DNA from: CAZCQP01 sp964500895
GTDB lineage: Bacteria > Bacillota > Clostridia > Lachnospirales > JAISER01
NCBI GenBank assembly: GCA_964500895.1
Contig: CAZCQP010000004.1
Coordinates: forward strand, 35,201-99,200
DNA length: 64,000 bases
Reading direction: 5' to 3'
Below are positions 43,274 to 51,734 of this stretch, one piece after another (the first letter of the stretch is position 1; the number at the start of each line of letters is the position of its first letter). Both the position numbers and the translations under genes were made by a program. The notes under the pieces are model-generated. The model ran no database searches. It was not told where the DNA came from and worked only from the letters and a program-made list of their open reading frames with translations.

Positions 43274-43312
43274 AAACAACGCTTCCAGGCATATGAGGAA
43301 GCGTTGTTTTTG
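43274..43312. terminator. terminator after the sigma/anti-sigma pair
   Basis: AACAACGCTTCC pairs with GGAAGCGTTGTT around AGGCATATGA, followed by TTTTG. Confidence 0.88.
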
Positions 43313-43392
43313 TATGCGGCTGGTGGGCTTGAATTGACTTTCCACCTTTTAAAATGTATGATGGACAAAACAACATTCTGGAGGTATTTTCT

Positions 43393-43824
43393 ATGTTTAA
43401 AACAATCATGCAAGGTTTAGCAGGTAATTTAAGTGAAATGAGTGTAGGCCAACTCAACAGTGAGTTTGGCGCATATCTAATGCAAGGAGAAACCATTGAC
43501 ACCGGGTTTAAATTGATTCGTGACGTTGTTATCATTACCGACAAACGCATATTGTTCTTTGATAAGCAAGGGGCAACAGGCCAAAAGATGCGGGTTGAAT
43601 CCATCTATCTGTTTTCCATTATTAAGGTGACCGCAGAAACCGCCGGGTTTGGCATTGATGACAGCGAATTAAGCATTACATACATGATTAATCCCTTTTT
43701 GGCAAGCCATTCCCCAATTCTGGCAAATAAAAAATTCGAGTTTCCTAAAAAGTATAACATTCAGTCTCTATACGTTTCCCTTGAGGAATTGGCATACAAT
43801 AATTGCTTAAAAATCAACGAATAA
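43393..43824 (+). CDS. PH-domain protein (YvbH/bPH type)
   Basis: A 143-residue soluble protein. ATG 43393 has GGAGG ten bases upstream. 'GEYLMQGETID'-like opening (actual GAYLMQGETIDTGFKLIRD), 'VVIITDKRILFFDKQG' and 'SIYLFSIIKVTAETAG' mark a bacterial pleckstrin-homology domain, where 'T-x-x-R-I-L-F-F-D' is the usual core. Function of these domains is not established. It is a single gene between two terminators. Confidence 0.8.
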   Translation: MFKTIMQGLAGNLSEMSVGQLNSEFGAYLMQGETIDTGFKLIRDVVIITDKRILFFDKQGATGQKMRVESIYLFSIIKVTAETAGFGIDDSELSITYMINPFLASHSPILANKKFEFPKKYNIQSLYVSLEELAYNNCLKINE

Positions 43825-43843
43825 CGGCAATATATGGGCATAT

Positions 43844-43898
43844 AAAAACCTGTGCTATGGGCAGTGTTTTCCAAACACGCCCTAGAACACAGGTTTTT
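43844..43898. terminator. bidirectional terminator PH protein / ddh
   Basis: AAAAACCTGTG at the left pairs with ACACAGGTTTTT at the right in a long imperfect hairpin whose inner part is GGGC.GTGTTT / AAACAC.CCC. It serves the converging PH-domain and ddh transcription units. Confidence 0.88.
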
Positions 43899-43909
43899 AT
43901 ATGTTATCC

Positions 43910-44797
43910 TTATACCAGCTGCGCAATGATGTCCTCTGCCGAACCGGGTAACAGGTGGATAAGTGGAATTTCAATCAACGTATAAGCCCCCGGTGGCTGC
44001 TTCATGGCTGCCCGGGCGGCCGCAGTCATCACCTGGGCGGTAAGGGCAGGGTTATTAATGCGCATGGAAAATTCAAAAAGCTGGTTATGGGGTTGGCTGC
44101 TAACCCCCTTACGGGTCATAGAAACCCCATGGCCGTAATCCAAAAGGCTGGCTAATTCGTCCACGGCGGCCACATGGGTTTTGTCACCGGCAAAGTATGG
44201 GTCTTTGTGAATGGCTTCCGAAACATCTTTTAAAGATGCCCCCGGCTCTAAGGCGACGTACACCATCCGCCGGTGAAGGCCCGTGCCCAGCGGTATGGTT
44301 AGCGCCATGGCATCCGCCACGCCCTCAATGGCCCGCACCGCTACGGAATGGCCCATGCTCATCCCTGGGCCAAAGTTGGTATAGGTAATGCCTTGAGGGG
44401 CCATGGCACTGAACAGTGTGCGCACCACAGAGTCGCTACCCGGGTCCCAGCCAGAGGAAACAATGGCCACAGACCCGTGGGCTTTAGCTGCTTCCCCAAG
44501 GTTGTGGCGCAACGTACCAATTTGCTGGTGTATATCAAAACTATCTACGGTGTGAATGCCTTTTTTCAAGAGCTTTAAGGCGGTTTCTTCAACAGTGCGC
44601 GTGGGTGTGCATACAAGGGCCACATCCACATGCCCTAAATCTTCTATGGTATCCGTTACTGTATTATCAGGTACAGCGGCATGTTTGTCTCGGCGCACAA
44701 TACCAGCCAAGGTCATGTCCTCCGCTGCGTTGATGGCATCTATGGCATAGCGGCCAATGTTGCCGTAGCCTACAACGGCAACCCGAATGTTGTCCAT
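43910..44797 (-). CDS. ddh: meso-diaminopimelate D-dehydrogenase
   Basis: A 295-residue Ddh. The dinucleotide site is VAVVGYGNIGRYAIDAI. 'VDVALVCTPTRTVEETALKLL' (in part) and 'IVSSGWDPGSDSVVRTLF' lead to the family signature NFGPGMSMGHSVAVRAIEGV. It makes meso-diaminopimelate from tetrahydrodipicolinate in one NADPH-dependent step, for lysine and peptidoglycan. It is the last gene of the rimP-nusA-infB operon, 15 bases after ribF. Confidence 0.93.
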   Translation of the reverse strand: MDNIRVAVVGYGNIGRYAIDAINAAEDMTLAGIVRRDKHAAVPDNTVTDTIEDLGHVDVALVCTPTRTVEETALKLLKKGIHTVDSFDIHQQIGTLRHNLGEAAKAHGSVAIVSSGWDPGSDSVVRTLFSAMAPQGITYTNFGPGMSMGHSVAVRAIEGVADAMALTIPLGTGLHRRMVYVALEPGASLKDVSEAIHKDPYFAGDKTHVAAVDELASLLDYGHGVSMTRKGVSSQPHNQLFEFSMRINNPALTAQVMTAAARAAMKQPPGAYTLIEIPLIHLLPGSAEDIIAQLV

Positions 44798-44812
44798 CGA
44801 AAAGCCTCCCTT

Positions 44813-45742
44813 TCAATGCAAGCGAATCAAATAATCCTCCTGTAAGCATTGAACATCCGCATCAATTTGGCGGCGTAAGGCAGATAAGCTGTCGAAGCGC
44901 ATTTCGCTGCGGATGCGCTTATGGAAGTTCACTTGAATGGTTTCGCCATAAATATCCTGTGCAAAACCTTGAATATGGGTTTCCACAGACACGGGGGAAT
45001 CTTTGGCCACCGTGGGGTTCACACCCACGCTGGTTATGCTTTTGTAGGCTTTTCCTTGCACCAAGGTTTCAGTGGCATACACCCCATTTGGGGGCAAAAG
45101 TTTGTAAACGCTCACCGGCAGATTAGCCGTATGGTACCCCAGTGTGCGCCCCAGCTTTTTGCCATGCACCACCGGCCCACGAATGAAGTAAGGCCGGGTT
45201 AAAAGCTGTGCCGCTTCCCGAAACTGGGCTTGTTGAATATGCTGCCGAATGATGGTGGAGCTAATTTTCTGGCCATGGGTAAGCAACAGCGGTACCACAC
45301 GCACAGACATGTCAAAAGGCTGAGCAATTTCCTGCATCACTTTCGGCGTGCCTGCCTGATGGCTACCAAAATGATAATCCTGGCCAATGACCACCTCCTG
45401 GCACTTGAGCTGTTCATACAAAATATGCAGCACAAAGTCCTGGGGTGAGCATTTTGCCAGGCTTTCATCAAAAGGGTAAGCCACAAACAAGTCTATGCCC
45501 GCCTGTTCCAGCAAATGGGCTTTTTCATCCTGGCTGTAAATGGTGGGGAAAGGGGTTTTGGTCAGAAAGGAAACAGGGTGGGGGTAAAAGGAAAACACAA
45601 CGGTTTGAAGCCCGGTACGAAGCCCGGTCGCTTTTAAAGTGCTTAAAAGCCGTTGATGCCCGGCGTGCAGGCCATCGAAATTGCCCAGCATAACCACTGT
45701 GCCCTGTTGCTGTGTGATGTTTTTGTCTGTGAGGGTGCGCAT
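44813..45742 (-). CDS. ribF: bifunctional riboflavin kinase / FAD synthetase
   Basis: A 309-residue RibF. The FMN adenylyltransferase domain has VMLGNFDGLHAGHQRLL (HxGH-like) and 'IGQDYHFGSHQAGTPKVM'. The riboflavin kinase domain has 'GRTLGYHTANLPV', 'PPNGVYATETLV' and 'SVGVNPTV'. It supplies FMN and FAD. It follows truB by 30 bases. Confidence 0.94.
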   Translation of the reverse strand: MRTLTDKNITQQQGTVVMLGNFDGLHAGHQRLLSTLKATGLRTGLQTVVFSFYPHPVSFLTKTPFPTIYSQDEKAHLLEQAGIDLFVAYPFDESLAKCSPQDFVLHILYEQLKCQEVVIGQDYHFGSHQAGTPKVMQEIAQPFDMSVRVVPLLLTHGQKISSTIIRQHIQQAQFREAAQLLTRPYFIRGPVVHGKKLGRTLGYHTANLPVSVYKLLPPNGVYATETLVQGKAYKSITSVGVNPTVAKDSPVSVETHIQGFAQDIYGETIQVNFHKRIRSEMRFDSLSALRRQIDADVQCLQEDYLIRLH

Positions 45743-45772
45743 GTTTAAACCTCATTACTTTTGTATATTTCG

Positions 45773-46690
45773 CTATAGGAGAACCACCAGGGGATGGAGT
45801 GTTGCAGGTTGCACTTCAAACAGCCCAGCCAGCTGGCCCAAACTATTGTATACCCATAGCTTGTCCCCGGTTTGAAGGGTTAGTGCCGTTGTTAGCGTTT
45901 GAAGCAACGCTGGAAGGGGCAGAGGATTGCCATTGGCTAGCCGTTTGTCCCATTGTTCCGGTACTGTCAGCTGCTCATAGGCGGGCAGTGCTTGTTCCAC
46001 AGGCAGCAATATGTCTGCTAATCCATTAGCAGCAATGGCGTTTTTTAGTGCCTCCAGCTTGAAGCTGTTCTCTAAAGTAAACCGGCCGCTGGCTGTGCGC
46101 ACCAAACGGCCCATGGCAGCGCCACAGCCCAAATGCTTGCCGATGTCATCGCACAATGCACGTATGTATGTGCCTTTGGAGCAAGTCACATCCATGACAA
46201 AACAATCTTCCTCCGGCAGAAATTCCAGCACAGATAAACGGTAGATGGTGACAGACCGGGGCTTTCGCTCCACTTCCACACCTTTTCTGGCCAATTCGTA
46301 CAGCTTTTGCCCATTCACCTTAATGGCTGCGTACATGGGCGGAATTTGCTGAATGTCCCCGGTAAAGGCAGCTAAGGCATCCTGTATGGCTTGCGGGCTT
46401 ACGTTCACCGGGCGCTTCTCCAAAATACGGCCGGTCATGTCCTGGGTATCTGTGGTGACCCCCAAATGCACATGGGCCCGGTAGCTTTTTTGTGAAGCCT
46501 GCACATAATCGGCAAACTTGGTAGCTTTGCCAATGCACACCGGCAAAACACCTTCCGCTTCCGGGTCCAGGGTGCCGGTGTGGCCCACTTTGCAGCCACC
46601 CAGCACTTTACGTACAATGGCCACCACGTCATGGGACGTATACCCCGGCTCTTTATAAACGTTAATGATGCCGTAATCAGTGTTTTTCAT
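45773..46690 (-). CDS. truB: tRNA pseudouridine-55 synthase
   Basis: A 305-residue TruB. 'GIINVYKEPGYTSHDVVAIVR' (in part), then the catalytic-Asp motif GHTGTLDPEAEGVLPVCIG, 'KSYRAHVHLGVTTDTQD', 'YAAIKVNGQKLYELARKG' and 'CSKGTYIRALCDDIG'. It modifies U55 of tRNAs. The start overlaps nrnA by 14 bases. The stop is TAG, with TAA six codons later. Confidence 0.95.
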   Translation of the reverse strand: MKNTDYGIINVYKEPGYTSHDVVAIVRKVLGGCKVGHTGTLDPEAEGVLPVCIGKATKFADYVQASQKSYRAHVHLGVTTDTQDMTGRILEKRPVNVSPQAIQDALAAFTGDIQQIPPMYAAIKVNGQKLYELARKGVEVERKPRSVTIYRLSVLEFLPEEDCFVMDVTCSKGTYIRALCDDIGKHLGCGAAMGRLVRTASGRFTLENSFKLEALKNAIAANGLADILLPVEQALPAYEQLTVPEQWDKRLANGNPLPLPALLQTLTTALTLQTGDKLWVYNSLGQLAGLFEVQPATLHPLVVLL

Positions 46691-47645
46691 CGTTGAGTGC
46701 TTCCTTTACTAGGGGCAGTATGGCGGCAAAAGCCTGTTCAATGGTGCCGTAAAACGCACAACCAGCCGCACGGCGATGCCCGCCGCCCCCGAACTTGGCG
46801 GCCACCTTTTGAATGTCTGCGCCTCTGGAACGCATACTCACTTTCACCTTGTCGCCGTCCGCTGGATACATAAACACAGACACGCTCACCCCACGCAGGT
46901 TTAAAGCGTAGTTCACAATGCCTTCTAAGTCCCGGCTGGAAGCACCCACTTCCTCCATGTCTGCTGTGGTTACAAACACACAAGCAATGGGGTAGGTGTC
47001 CCCAATGGTCATGGTGGACAGTGCTTTGGCCAGCATGTGTCCTTCTGTTAAAGAGCGCACATGCAGCAGTTCGTTGTATATTTCGTCAAAAGGAATGTCT
47101 AACGCCATCAGCTTTGCAGCAATGTCGTGGGTTTTGGGGCTGGTGCAGTTATGGCAAAAACCCCCTGTGTCGAAAACAATGCCAGCGTATAAAGCAGCGG
47201 CAATGTCTCTGTCAATGGGAATGAACTGGTTCACAATCCCAAATATGAGTTCACAGGTGGAGGATGCGGTTTCGTCAAACAAATTATAGGTGGCATACTG
47301 GTCTGTATCCGTATGGTGGTCTACAGCAATGGAAATAGGCGCCTTCAAGAAAAGTGCCTCTGCCCGGCCTAACCGCTTGGCACTGCCGCAATCCAACGCA
47401 ATAAAAATTTCGGGGTTTAAAGCGTTTAAGTCACCCTGGTACAAAAAACGCTTTCCCGGAATAATTTCATATTTTTCGCTGTAGCTATCCAGTACCACTT
47501 GCGGGCTTTTACCCATCTTTTCCAAGCACATGGCCAAGGCATAGCAAGCCCCAACGGCATCGCCGTCTGGGTTTTCATGGCCAGCAATCACAATGCGCTG
47601 GCCATGCATCAGCACATCCATAATGGTATTGAGCAGGTTATGCAT
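46677..47645 (-). CDS. nrnA: DHH-family nanoRNase / pAp phosphatase
   Basis: A 322-residue NrnA-type protein. DHH motifs: 'GHENPDGDAVGACYALA', 'IALDCGSAKRLG', 'IAVDHHTDTDQY' and 'GIVFDTGGFCH'. The DHHA1 end is 'KFGGGGHRRAAGCAF'. It degrades very short RNA oligomers and may dephosphorylate pAp. It overlaps rbfA by eight bases. Confidence 0.93.
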   Translation of the reverse strand: MHNLLNTIMDVLMHGQRIVIAGHENPDGDAVGACYALAMCLEKMGKSPQVVLDSYSEKYEIIPGKRFLYQGDLNALNPEIFIALDCGSAKRLGRAEALFLKAPISIAVDHHTDTDQYATYNLFDETASSTCELIFGIVNQFIPIDRDIAAALYAGIVFDTGGFCHNCTSPKTHDIAAKLMALDIPFDEIYNELLHVRSLTEGHMLAKALSTMTIGDTYPIACVFVTTADMEEVGASSRDLEGIVNYALNLRGVSVSVFMYPADGDKVKVSMRSRGADIQKVAAKFGGGGHRRAAGCAFYGTIEQAFAAILPLVKEALNDEKH

Positions 47646-48036
47646 TTTCGTTTTCCTCCTCAGCTTCTTTGTTTTGCGTTTTCGGGCTGTTCACTTCTTT
47701 AATCAGCGCATTAATCCGCATACTGTGAGCCAAGGAGTCGTCCAGCACAAAAGAAAGCTGGGGGGTGGAGCGCAAGTTAATTCTGGAGGCAATTTGGGAA
47801 CGGATAAAACCGGATGCGCTGGAAAGCCCAGCCATCACGGCCGATTGCTCCTCGGCATTGCCCAAAACGCTCACATATACTTTGCAAAATTTCAAATCAT
47901 TGGATGTGTCCACCCGGGTGACGGAGGTTAAAACCCCCACACGGGGGTCTTTAAGCTCCTGCCGGATAATGTTGGACACTTCTCTTAATATTTCATCGTT
48001 CACACGAACGAGACGATTATTTTTCATGGTTTTCAC
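47638..48036 (-). CDS. rbfA: 30S ribosome-binding factor A
   Basis: A 132-residue RbfA: 'NRLVRVNDEILREVSNIIRQ', 'KDPRVGVLTSVTRVDTSNDL', 'CKVYVSVLG' and 'LRSTPQLSFVLDDSLAHSMR'. It helps 16S rRNA 5'-end maturation. A short Glu-rich tail follows the fold. The start lies two bases after infB ends. Confidence 0.94.
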   Translation of the reverse strand: MKTMKNNRLVRVNDEILREVSNIIRQELKDPRVGVLTSVTRVDTSNDLKFCKVYVSVLGNAEEQSAVMAGLSSASGFIRSQIASRINLRSTPQLSFVLDDSLAHSMRINALIKEVNSPKTQNKEAEEENENA

Positions 48037-48038
48037 CC

Positions 48039-51000
48039 TTACCTTGGTATTTCCTCCATGACATAAGCTTCTACTTTGTCGCCTTCTTTTATGTCATTAA
48101 ATTTCTGGAACAACAAACCACATTCGTAACCGGCGTTCACTTCTTTTACGTCGTCCTTAAACCGCTTTAAAGTGGCCAAAGTACCGTCGTAAATGACGAT
48201 GCCGTCCCGAATGATACGCACTTGGCTGTTTCTTGTAAATTTGCCATCGGTGACGTAGGAACCGGCAACGGTGCCAACGCCAGAAGCTTTAAACAGCTGG
48301 CGAATTTCCGCATGGCCCTGTACTTTTTCTTCGTAAACCGGGGCCAGCATCCCTTTCATAGCCGCTGTAATGTCTTCAATGGCGTTGTAAATGATGCGGT
48401 ACAGGCGAACGTCCACCTTTTCCAGGTCTGCCACAGATTTTGCAGAAGCTTCCGGGCGCACATTAAAGCCAATGATGATGGCGTTGGATGCGGAAGCCAG
48501 CATCACGTCACTTTCGGTAATGGCACCTACGCCGCCGTGAATGGTGCGAATGCGCACTTCATCGTTAGACAGCCGTTCCAAACTGTTTTTCACCGCTTCC
48601 ACAGAACCTTGTACGTCTGCTTTCACCACGATGTTTAAGTCCTTCACATTGCCGGACTGAATTTGGCTGAACAAGTCATCCAAAGACACTTTGGTGGGTG
48701 TGTCTTTGATCAGTTCTGCACGGCCTTTGGCAACCACAGATTCTGACAATTGGCGGGCTTGTTTGTCGCTGGTGGTCACATAAAAAGCGTCACCGGCGTG
48801 GGGTACTTCGCTAAGCCCTAAAATAGCTACAGGGGTAGAAGGCCCAGCAGCCTTCACATTGCGGCCCTTGTCGTCCGTCATGGCACGAATTTTACCAAAA
48901 GTGCTGCCGGCCACAATAGGGTCACCCACACGCAGGGTACCGTTTTGCACCAGCACGGTGGCCACAGGGCCACGGCCTTTGTCCAGCAGGGCTTCAATAA
49001 CAGTACCACGGGCTTTTTTCTGCGGATTGGCCTTTAATTCTTTCATTTCGGCCACCAGGTTAATCATTTCCAGCAAGTGGTCAATGCCTTCTTTGGATAA
49101 AGCGGAAACAGGTGCGCAAATGGTTTCGCCGCCCCAGTCTTCGCTTAATAGGCCGTATTCAGTAAGCTCCTGCTTCACCCGGTCTGGGTTGGCGCTTACT
49201 TTGTCAATTTTATTAATGGCTACAATAATTTCCACACCCGCTGCTTTGGCATGGTTAATGGCCTCAATGGTTTGCGGCATCACGCCGTCATCTGCAGCCA
49301 CCACCAAAATGGCAATGTCTGTAACCTGTGCCCCACGCATACGCATGGCGGTGAACGCCTCGTGGCCGGGGGTGTCCAGGAAGGTGATGGGCTTGTTATG
49401 GATAGAGACGGTGTACGCACCAATGTGCTGGGTAATGCCGCCAGCTTCGGATGCAGTGACCTTGCTGTCACGGATGGCATCCAATAAAGAGGTTTTACCA
49501 TGGTCTACGTGGCCCATAACCACCACAACCGGGGAACGTTCCACAAGCAGGTCGTCATTCTCTTCATCTTCTGCAAAAGCCAGCTTTAACAGGTCGTCAT
49601 CTTCCAGTTTTTCCACAATGATGTCAAGTTCTTCAGCAATTTTAGAAGCCGTATAAAAATCAATTTCCTGGTTTACGTTGGCCATAATGCCCACTTTCAT
49701 CAAACGCTTGATGATGTCCGCCACAGGCACATTGATTTGTGCCGAAAAGTCTTTCACCGTAATGGCTTTGCCTAATGCAATCATTTTAATGTCGTCTTTC
49801 ACAATTTCCTCCACTACAGGCTTTTCAAAAACTTCCGGTTTGGTTTTCTTTAATTTTGTTTTTGGCTTTGGCTTCTGCAGGGCTTTCAGCTTTGGAAGCT
49901 CTTGGTGTTTATCGTTTACCTTGCCACCTTTTTTAGAAGGCCCGTCGGTTTGGTTTTGCCGGGTTTGTGGGCCACTTTTGCCGCCCTGACGTCTGGCGGA
50001 TAAATCCGGGGGACGTTGTACTTCCAGCTTTGGTGTTTTAGAACCGCCGCCTTGTGGGCGACCACCAGCACCTGCGGGACGTTGGGGCCGTGGTCCGCCC
50101 TGGCCTGCGGGCCGGAATTGCTGCCCACCTTGACCGCCTTGGCGATCTTGCCGGAACTGTTGCCCACCTTGGCCTGCTGGCCGTTGCCCATTATCATGCC
50201 GGTCTTGACGGTAACCGCCGCCTTGACCCTGGGCTTGACCTTGGCCTTGGCCTTGGTAACGGTTTTGTCCACCTTGACCTTGGCCTTGGCCTTGGAATTG
50301 CCGTTGTTGCTGGTCTGACGACCGGGATTGTCCATATCCTTGCCCTTGAGGCCGGGACTGTCCATACCCTTGACCTTGTGGCCGAGATTGTCCATATCCT
50401 TGCCCTTGTGGCCGAGATTGTCCATATCCTTGCCCTTGTGGCCGAGATTGTCCGTATCCTTGCCCTTGTGGCCGGGATTGTTGCTGATCCGTAGATCTGG
50501 GCTGACGCTCTCTGTACTCTTGCGGCCTGGATGTATTTGAACCCTGCGATTGGGGGCGTTGGGTTTGGTCACCGCCGCCAGACATTGGGGGTCTGGATTG
50601 GGATTGACCGGCTGGTCTTTGGCCGTCCCCTGTCATTGGCGGACGAGGTTGACCTGGCACCGGCTTGGGGTGTTGCCCAGACACCGGCGGACGAGGATGT
50701 CCTGGTACAGGTTTGGGATGGCTGGAAACAGGGCGGTTTTGCCCCTGTGCCGAATTGTATCCCCCTGTGGCCAGCCGTTCCTGGCCTGGTCTTTGCGCTT
50801 GCGGCGCCTGCTGCTGCACGGGGTTGGCCGATGTTCTCGGCGGTTCCTGTGCTTTAGGTGTTTCAGACGGTTTGGCTTCTCTTCTTTCAGAAGAAGTGCT
50901 TTGGCCGCTGAATTGGGATTTCAAAGTTGCCACCGTGCTATCGTCCAATGTGCTGCTGTGGCTTTTCACAGCAATGTTCATGGTTTCCAGCTTTTCTATA

Positions 51001-51059
51001 ATGGCTTTATTGCCGACGTTTAATTCTTTTGCTAGTTCATATATACGTGTTTTAGGCAT
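48039..51059 (-). CDS. infB: translation initiation factor IF-2 with expanded Gln/Gly/Arg region
   Basis: A 1006-residue IF-2, longer than most. IF2_N domain at 1-55 ('IYELAKELNVGNKAIIEKLE'). A long low-complexity segment (~60-400) is rich in Gln, Gly, Arg and Pro. A second IF2_N-like domain follows at ~425-485. The GTPase has 'VVVMGHVDHGKTSLLDAIR', 'TFLDTPGHEAFTAMR' and 'VAINKIDKVSANPDRVK'. The C-terminal domains are complete. The low-complexity region includes five tandem 10-residue units GYGQSRPQGQ, encoded by 30-base repeats at about 50340-50489. Confidence 0.95.
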   Translation of the reverse strand: MPKTRIYELAKELNVGNKAIIEKLETMNIAVKSHSSTLDDSTVATLKSQFSGQSTSSERREAKPSETPKAQEPPRTSANPVQQQAPQAQRPGQERLATGGYNSAQGQNRPVSSHPKPVPGHPRPPVSGQHPKPVPGQPRPPMTGDGQRPAGQSQSRPPMSGGGDQTQRPQSQGSNTSRPQEYRERQPRSTDQQQSRPQGQGYGQSRPQGQGYGQSRPQGQGYGQSRPQGQGYGQSRPQGQGYGQSRSSDQQQRQFQGQGQGQGGQNRYQGQGQGQAQGQGGGYRQDRHDNGQRPAGQGGQQFRQDRQGGQGGQQFRPAGQGGPRPQRPAGAGGRPQGGGSKTPKLEVQRPPDLSARRQGGKSGPQTRQNQTDGPSKKGGKVNDKHQELPKLKALQKPKPKTKLKKTKPEVFEKPVVEEIVKDDIKMIALGKAITVKDFSAQINVPVADIIKRLMKVGIMANVNQEIDFYTASKIAEELDIIVEKLEDDDLLKLAFAEDEENDDLLVERSPVVVVMGHVDHGKTSLLDAIRDSKVTASEAGGITQHIGAYTVSIHNKPITFLDTPGHEAFTAMRMRGAQVTDIAILVVAADDGVMPQTIEAINHAKAAGVEIIVAINKIDKVSANPDRVKQELTEYGLLSEDWGGETICAPVSALSKEGIDHLLEMINLVAEMKELKANPQKKARGTVIEALLDKGRGPVATVLVQNGTLRVGDPIVAGSTFGKIRAMTDDKGRNVKAAGPSTPVAILGLSEVPHAGDAFYVTTSDKQARQLSESVVAKGRAELIKDTPTKVSLDDLFSQIQSGNVKDLNIVVKADVQGSVEAVKNSLERLSNDEVRIRTIHGGVGAITESDVMLASASNAIIIGFNVRPEASAKSVADLEKVDVRLYRIIYNAIEDITAAMKGMLAPVYEEKVQGHAEIRQLFKASGVGTVAGSYVTDGKFTRNSQVRIIRDGIVIYDGTLATLKRFKDDVKEVNAGYECGLLFQKFNDIKEGDKVEAYVMEEIPR
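50340..50489 (-). repeat. 30-base tandem repeat in infB (five units)
   Basis: Five contiguous units of 30 bases encode GYGQSRPQGQ or close variants. The two central units differ by one base or none, indicating recent expansion or homogenisation. The period is a multiple of three, so copy-number changes keep the frame. Confidence 0.88.
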
Positions 51060-51106
51060 TCGCCCACCTCCAAAACAATCCGAACAAACTGCTCCTTTGC
51101 CCGGCT

Positions 51107-51427
51107 TTATGATGGGGCATCCAGAATGCAGTTTATCTTTTCCCTGATTTTATTGCCAAATCCCTGGTCTGTCACCACGGCCACCGCTCGGTTTGCTTTG
51201 CCGATGGCGCTGCTTAACGCTTGCTTTTGGCCGTATACCAGTGTTGGCACCTGATAATGATACGCTTTATTTAAAAATTTCTTTTTTGTATTGTCTGAAG
51301 CATCTTCCGAAATAAGCACCAGCTGGGCCGTTTGGCTTTGCAGTGCTTTTTCACAGGCAAACTCCCCAGAAACCAGCAACCCCGCCTTTTGGCACAGGCC
51401 AAGCAAACTACACACCTGTCTGTTCAT
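51107..51427 (-). CDS. ylxQ: L7Ae-family ribosomal protein (YlxQ)
   Basis: A 106-residue L7Ae/L30e-like protein: 'LLGLCQKAGLLVSGEFACEKAL', split here by function into the RNA-binding helix and loop, then 'AQLVLISEDASDNTKKKFL' and 'AVAVVTDQGFGNKI'. It is a probable K-turn RNA binder. The start overlaps the ylxR stop. Position between nusA-ylxR and infB is the normal one. Confidence 0.9.
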   Translation of the reverse strand: MNRQVCSLLGLCQKAGLLVSGEFACEKALQSQTAQLVLISEDASDNTKKKFLNKAYHYQVPTLVYGQKQALSSAIGKANRAVAVVTDQGFGNKIREKINCILDAPS

Positions 51428-51720
51428 AAGGAAGCCTCCGAAGAAGCTGTGGCTGTGGCCGTAGTTAACGCTTCTTTTAACTGCTCGTAAACATCTTTTG
51501 GCACCGGCCCTTTAAAGGACCGTTCCAGGCCCTTGTTTTTGGCTGCCTTTGCCAAGCATTCTCCGCTGCGGCAAATATAAGCGCCCCGGCCCGGCTGTTT
51601 GCCCACTAAATCTATGGCATAGCTGCCGTCTTCCCCGTGCACAATGCGCACCAGCATGGGTTTGGGTTTCATTTCCCCGCAGCCGGTACAGCGCCTTAAC
51701 GGGACTTTACGCACTTTCAA
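51424..51720 (-). CDS. ylxR: YlxR (DUF448) RNA-binding protein
   Basis: A 98-residue YlxR. The signature is 'VPLRRCTGCGEMKPKPMLVRI' (in part), then 'GRGAYICRSGECLAKAAKNKG' with the conserved Gly-Arg-Gly-Ala-Tyr. It has been linked to RNase P and transcription regulation in Bacilli. It lies 14 bases after nusA. Confidence 0.92.
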   Translation of the reverse strand: MKVRKVPLRRCTGCGEMKPKPMLVRIVHGEDGSYAIDLVGKQPGRGAYICRSGECLAKAAKNKGLERSFKGPVPKDVYEQLKEALTTATATASSEASL

Positions 51721-51734
51721 CGAAGCCGCCTCCT

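Noticed and set aside
50340..50489. CRISPR-like array
   Set aside because: The repeats are contiguous without spacers and code in frame for a low-complexity stretch of IF-2.
49916..50572. Overlapping long frames on both strands in the infB repeat region
   Set aside because: They arise from the low-complexity repeat composition; only the infB frame continues into conserved domains.
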